DNA of 8,710 nt from Candidatus Iainarchaeum sp. (GTDB taxonomy: Archaea > Iainarchaeota > Iainarchaeia > Iainarchaeales > GCA-2688035): the NCBI GenBank assembly GCA_017609945.1, contig JAFCCZ010000042.1, positions 1 to 8,710 on the forward strand. The letters run 5' to 3'. The notes under the pieces are model-generated. The model had not been told where the DNA came from, made no database searches, and was given only the letters and a program-made list of their open reading frames with translations. A program made the translations under genes and the position numbers. Of this stretch, positions 6,520 to 8,710 are shown piece by piece (position 1 is the stretch's first letter; each line of letters begins with the position of its first letter).

Positions 6520-6592
6520 TGGGGCCTGGAGGATTTGAACCCCCGTCGGAGGCTCCCAAAGCCACAATGCTACCAAGCTACACCAAGGCCCC
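6520..6592 (-). tRNA. tRNA-Pro(UGG)
   Basis: A 73-base cloverleaf on the minus strand without an intron. Acceptor GGGGCCU/AGGCCCC is perfect; U8, A14, G15, GG18-19 and A21 are present; the anticodon stem is GUGGC/GCCUC with one U-U mismatch; the loop UUUGGGA gives anticodon UGG with U33 and G37; the variable loop is CGAC; the T arm is GGGGG UUCAAAU CCUCC; the discriminator is A73. CCA is not encoded. UGG reads proline codons, and G37 is typical of tRNA-Pro. Confidence 0.95.
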
Positions 6593-6618
6593 AGTCTCAA
6601 GTATTTGGCGGGAAAAAG

Positions 6619-6628
6619 CTATTTAAAG
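6619..6628 (-). promoter_or_regulatory. TATA box of tRNA-Pro(UGG)
   Basis: The minus strand reads CTTTAAATAG centred about 32 bases before the first base of tRNA-Pro(UGG), between the tRNA and the stop of the GT4 gene. Position and sequence fit an archaeal TATA box, so the tRNA can be transcribed independently of the glycosyltransferase upstream. Confidence 0.65.
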
Positions 6629-6637
6629 GTAATTGTG

Positions 6638-8029
6638 TTACTTCCGCTTTCTCCAGAAAAGCAGGCCCATTAGTGCGTGGGAGAAGCTGTAAATCATTGA
6701 GTGGAGTTCTGCAAGAATTTTGTCAATGTTCCATTTGTCGACCTGCTCCACCAGCTTCTGAAGCCTTGGTTCAAGGGCCTCAATTGAGTAGTGTTGTTTT
6801 GCCAGGTTGAAGTTTTTCTTAACCATTGAGTCCCTTGCCTTCTTGTTTCTCAGAATTGCCAAAGTTTTGTCAAAAACTGCTTTGTTTAGTTCCTGGTCCA
6901 TTTCAATGAAGTCAAAGCCCTTTGATTTCATTTCGCGGAGCACGGGATAATTGTTTACGAACAGCGGCTTTTTGTAGGCCGCGGCCTCAATTACAACGTT
7001 CCCAAATCCCTCAATGTCGCTTGGAAAGCAGACCAAATCTGCGTTTAGGTAGGCGTCGTCAATGCTGTAAACCCTTTTTCCATCCTCCTCTTTTCTGTAA
7101 AGGTAAATGTGGTCAGAGGCAAAGATTACGTCCACTGAGAGCTCCCTCGTTTTCTTTACAAGGAACTCAAAGTAGTTCTTGCTCTCAGGGCCGGAGGCCG
7201 GGCCTGTTATTACAAGTACGCACTTGTCCTTGCCCTTGAAAGCCTTGTTAATCTGCGAGGCCAGTTCAATGCTTCTCTCAATTCGCTTTCTTTCAAGAAT
7301 TCTGGTTGGCTGGAGAAGCAGCAGCTGGTTCTTTCTAATTCCCAAATCCTTTCTGAAATTTCTGTTGAATGCATCCGGCTTGGCCAGTTTGCTGAAGTCA
7401 ACAGCGTTCTCAATTACTGCACTGTCAACACCTGTCCAGCGCAGGAAATCCTGCTGTGCAATCCTGCTTATTGTAACGTTCTTTATTCTGGTGAGTTTTG
7501 GGGGAAAGGCCTTTCCAAGAATGTGGGGAATGTTGTTGTATTTTATGTAATAGTTTCTCTCCCAGAAGAAATCGTGGTGGCGCATTATTGTGGGAATGTT
7601 GAGTTCCTCAATCAACTCCTTCAAGGCAATTCCAAGCGGGATGTTTGCCGGAATTGCCAGAACATTTTCAATGCTCAGCATGTTTATGCCGTTTGCCTGA
7701 ATGAATTGCTTGAGCTGTGGCTTGATCTTTTTGACGGTTGAGGAAATAAGATCGCGGAGGGCCTTGCTCTCGTCTTCCCCCAACGGCGCCTCAAAGGCCA
7801 TTCTCTTAATTGACTCAACTGTTGGGTGGTCCAAGGCAAGCTCTGGAATTACAAGGTGGGGAAGCTTTGGCTTGGAGCAGAATTTTCCGGAAATTAAAAA
7901 CACTTTGTGCCCAAGGCCCTTGTAGGCCTTTACCCACTTTTGGGCCTCTAAAGAGACTCCGTCAATGCAAAGCAGCTGCGAGTGAATTAAGGCAACCCTT
8001 CTTCTTGAAGGCAGTGGGAGTCTAGGCAT
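6638..8029 (-). CDS. GT4-family glycosyltransferase, possibly acting on a glucosylglycerate-type acceptor
   Basis: A 463-residue GT-B glycosyltransferase. The N-terminal acceptor half (about 10-210) has the Rossmann start RRVALIHSQL with a glycine-bearing loop (IDGVSLEAQ, 22-30) and a distinctive MRHHDFFWERNYY (149-161). The C-terminal donor half (about 225-430) has LLQPTRILERKRIERSI (238-254), ITGPASGPES (274-283) and the E-x7-E motif EGFGNVVIEAAA (340-351) that binds the nucleotide sugar. The last about 20 residues (MIYSFSHALMGLLFW then RKRK) are hydrophobic and then basic, perhaps a membrane anchor. The HHD-FWER segment and the proximity of gpgS suggest a mannosylglucosylglycerate-type synthase, but another GT4 acceptor is quite possible. 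The ATG at 8029 sits about 26 bases after a TATA box, implying a leaderless mRNA. GT4 identity is firm; the substrate is inference. Confidence 0.88.
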   Translation of the reverse strand: MPRLPLPSRRRVALIHSQLLCIDGVSLEAQKWVKAYKGLGHKVFLISGKFCSKPKLPHLVIPELALDHPTVESIKRMAFEAPLGEDESKALRDLISSTVKKIKPQLKQFIQANGINMLSIENVLAIPANIPLGIALKELIEELNIPTIMRHHDFFWERNYYIKYNNIPHILGKAFPPKLTRIKNVTISRIAQQDFLRWTGVDSAVIENAVDFSKLAKPDAFNRNFRKDLGIRKNQLLLLQPTRILERKRIERSIELASQINKAFKGKDKCVLVITGPASGPESKNYFEFLVKKTRELSVDVIFASDHIYLYRKEEDGKRVYSIDDAYLNADLVCFPSDIEGFGNVVIEAAAYKKPLFVNNYPVLREMKSKGFDFIEMDQELNKAVFDKTLAILRNKKARDSMVKKNFNLAKQHYSIEALEPRLQKLVEQVDKWNIDKILAELHSMIYSFSHALMGLLFWRKRK

Positions 8030-8050
8030 GCAATAAGTAGGTTTAAAGTG

Positions 8051-8060
8051 GTTTAAATAA
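8051..8060 (-). promoter_or_regulatory. TATA box of the GT4 gene
   Basis: The minus strand reads TTATTTAAAC centred about 26 bases before the ATG, preceded by an A-rich BRE-like stretch. No SD lies before the ATG. Together these indicate that transcription starts at or next to the start codon. Confidence 0.65.
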
Positions 8061-8137
8061 TTTTAGTCTGGCCCAAATGGAACAGTGGAAATGGCAACGG
8101 GGAAAAATTCAGTGGAAATCTACTCTCTTTCCCTGAC

Positions 8138-8145
8138 TTTATAAA
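8138..8145 (+). promoter_or_regulatory. TATA box of the small ORF / 86-aa protein / ligase unit
   Basis: TTTATAAA is a near-ideal archaeal TATA box. A start about 25 bases downstream (near 8167) would give a leader of roughly 12 bases that just includes the SD at 8168-8173. It diverges from the GT4 promoter within the 149-base gap 8030-8178. Confidence 0.7.
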
Positions 8146-8178
8146 CGATCTCGCGGCAATTACCTCAGAGGTGGTAAA

Positions 8179-8259
8179 ATGATTGAATCCAGACTATGCA
8201 GGTTTGTTCCAACAGTGAGGAGCCCTAAAAGAATTCGCGGGCTAATAAGGGTTGCTTAA
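8179..8259 (+). CDS. Candidate 26-codon small ORF (leader peptide or microprotein)
   Basis: ATG at 8179 follows a strong SD (GAGGTG, 8168-8173) by five bases, which in turn follows the TTTATAAA box at the right distance. The ORF ends at TAA (8257-8259). The 26-residue product has six arginines and one lysine, one cysteine (C7) and one glutamate, and ends RIRGLIRVA; it resembles nothing I know. The next gene, with its own SD, starts 55 bases later. It may be a real microprotein, a leader whose translation affects the genes behind it, or the remnant of a broken gene. The signals around it are better than those of most genes here, but a coding role is unproven. Confidence 0.5.
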   Translation: MIESRLCRFVPTVRSPKRIRGLIRVA

Positions 8260-8302
8260 GGAAACAGGCTTACCAGACGAGTGTTTCACCGCACAAAAAA
8301 AA

Positions 8303-8309
8303 GGAGGTG
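8303..8309 (+). promoter_or_regulatory. Strong SD site deciding the start of the 86-aa gene
   Basis: GGAGGTG is the ideal anti-16S match and lies five bases before the ATG at 8315. It shows that the true start is this ATG and not the TTG at 8252 that opens the longer reading frame. Confidence 0.85.
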
Positions 8310-8314
8310 GGGGT

Positions 8315-8575
8315 ATGACAATTCCAATAAAGAGATTCGGCGCAGGCGCGATCCAAGTCGCAATATGGGAAAATGAAGGAAAGGAAGGAATCAAATACAA
8401 CACGGTTTCACTGCAAAAGAACTACAAGGACAAGAACGATGAGTGGAAAAGCAGCAGCTCAATGAAAGCAAACGATATTCCAAAGGCCATTCTTGCACTG
8501 CAGAAAGCATACGAATATCTTACGCTGAAAGGAGCTGAATCAGGGGAAAAAACGCTTATTGCAGCAATCGGATAG
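8315..8575 (+). CDS. Conserved-looking small protein (86 aa), possible single-stranded-DNA-binding type
   Basis: Function not established. The 86 residues begin with likely beta strands (KRFGAGAIQVAIWENE, 6-21, then GIKYNTVSLQKNYKDKNDEW, 25-44), a polar SSSS turn (46-49), and a helix (NDIPKAILALQKAYEYL, 53-69) with a short tail. The layout of a 'gas-I-x-A-x-W-x-N-E' strand, a 'Y-x-V-x-L-x-x-x-Y-K-D-K' strand and a 'D-I-P-K-A-x-x-A-x-x-K-A-Y-E-Y-L' helix resembles small hypothetical proteins I recall from archaea and bacteria. The fold could be PC4-like or another nucleic-acid-binding beta sheet, but this is inference. No signal peptide, membrane segment or cysteine. It is placed 54 bases before a DNA ligase gene on the same strand, so it is probably co-transcribed, supporting a link to DNA replication or repair. 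Confidence 0.85.
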   Translation: MTIPIKRFGAGAIQVAIWENEGKEGIKYNTVSLQKNYKDKNDEWKSSSSMKANDIPKAILALQKAYEYLTLKGAESGEKTLIAAIG

Positions 8576-8629
8576 GCAGAAAAGGGCAGGGAAAAAACTT
8601 TTCAATAGGTCTATGCAACAATATATTCA

Positions 8630-8710
8630 ATGAAATTCAAGAAGCTTGCAGAATACTTCGAAAGAATAGAGGAAGCGAGCAGCAGGCTTGCAATGACCGA
8701 CATTCTTGCA
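8630..8710 (+). CDS. ATP-dependent DNA ligase, N-terminal fragment cut by the window edge
   Basis: Only 27 codons are present. They begin MKFKKLAEYFERIEEASS and continue with RLAMTDILA, matching the first helix of the N-terminal DNA-binding domain of archaeal replicative ATP-dependent DNA ligases, where a short LAEYFE-type segment is followed by S-S-R-L-x-M-T-x-I-L-A. The catalytic lysine motif would lie far beyond the edge and cannot be checked. No clear SD precedes the ATG; an AATATATT block at 8620-8627 is too close to act as its TATA box, so expression from the promoter at 8138 is likely. The enzyme would seal nicks in replication and repair. Confidence 0.8.
   Translation, partial: MKFKKLAEYFERIEEASSRLAMTDILA

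Noticed and set aside
8252..8314. TTG start at 8252 extending the 86-residue protein
   Set aside because: The extension encodes the SD region as polyglycine and has no start signals; the GGAGGTG site fixes the ATG at 8315.
8620..8627. AATATATT as a TATA box for the DNA ligase
   Set aside because: It lies only 2 bases before the start codon; transcription from it would begin inside the gene, beyond the conserved N-terminus.
1..8710. CRISPR arrays, insertion sequences, toxin-antitoxin or defence genes
   Set aside because: I found no spaced direct repeats, transposase motifs or terminal inverted repeats, and no gene pair with such signatures.

Overview
This window looks like the chromosome of an archaeon. 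The evidence is an archaeal/eukaryotic-type prolyl-tRNA synthetase with a C-terminal zinc domain, a tRNA with a short intron in the anticodon loop, tRNA genes without encoded CCA, TATA boxes about 25-30 bp before starts that lack Shine-Dalgarno (SD) sites, GGAGGTG/GGTGA SD motifs inside operons, and the start of a gene that reads like an archaeal ATP-dependent DNA ligase. The lineage cannot be fixed from sequence alone; a small-genome (DPANN-like) or euryarchaeal host is possible. Coding is dense, with no gene-free stretch over 300 bases.

Layout. Bases 1-2529 (minus strand) hold the N-terminal 843 codons of a secreted, multi-domain PKD/Ig-like surface protein that continues past the left edge. 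It contains a duplicated six-cysteine module that I do not recognise. Upstream of it on the same strand lies a tight cluster read gpgS (5916-4843), proB (4829-4050), proS (4044-2614): glucosyl-3-phosphoglycerate synthase, glutamate 5-kinase and prolyl-tRNA synthetase. Just before gpgS is an intron-containing tRNA that I read as tRNA-Pro(GGG) (5955-6049). A plus-strand gene for an unrecognised, very basic 90-residue protein follows (6204-6476), then a minus-strand tRNA-Pro(UGG) (6520-6592) and a minus-strand GT4 glycosyltransferase (6638-8029). From a divergent promoter region (8030-8178) a plus-strand unit begins: a 26-codon small ORF with a strong TATA box and SD site, an 86-residue conserved-looking small protein with a perfect SD, and the first 27 codons of an ATP-dependent DNA ligase.

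How the genes fit together. Two themes stand out. First, proline: the enzyme of the first step of proline synthesis, the enzyme that charges tRNA-Pro, and two tRNA-Pro genes all lie on one strand within about 4 kb. Second, compatible solutes: GpgS makes glucosyl-3-phosphoglycerate, and the nearby GT4 enzyme could extend a glucosylglycerate-type product, although its acceptor is not proven. Proline and glucosylglycerate are both osmolytes, so gpgS and proB in one transcript could be an osmotic-stress unit; this is inference. I see no mobile element, CRISPR array or defence system. The most novel-looking items are the six-cysteine modules, the intron-bearing tRNA-Pro with C33, the small leader ORF before the 86-residue protein and ligase, and the orphan 90-residue protein.
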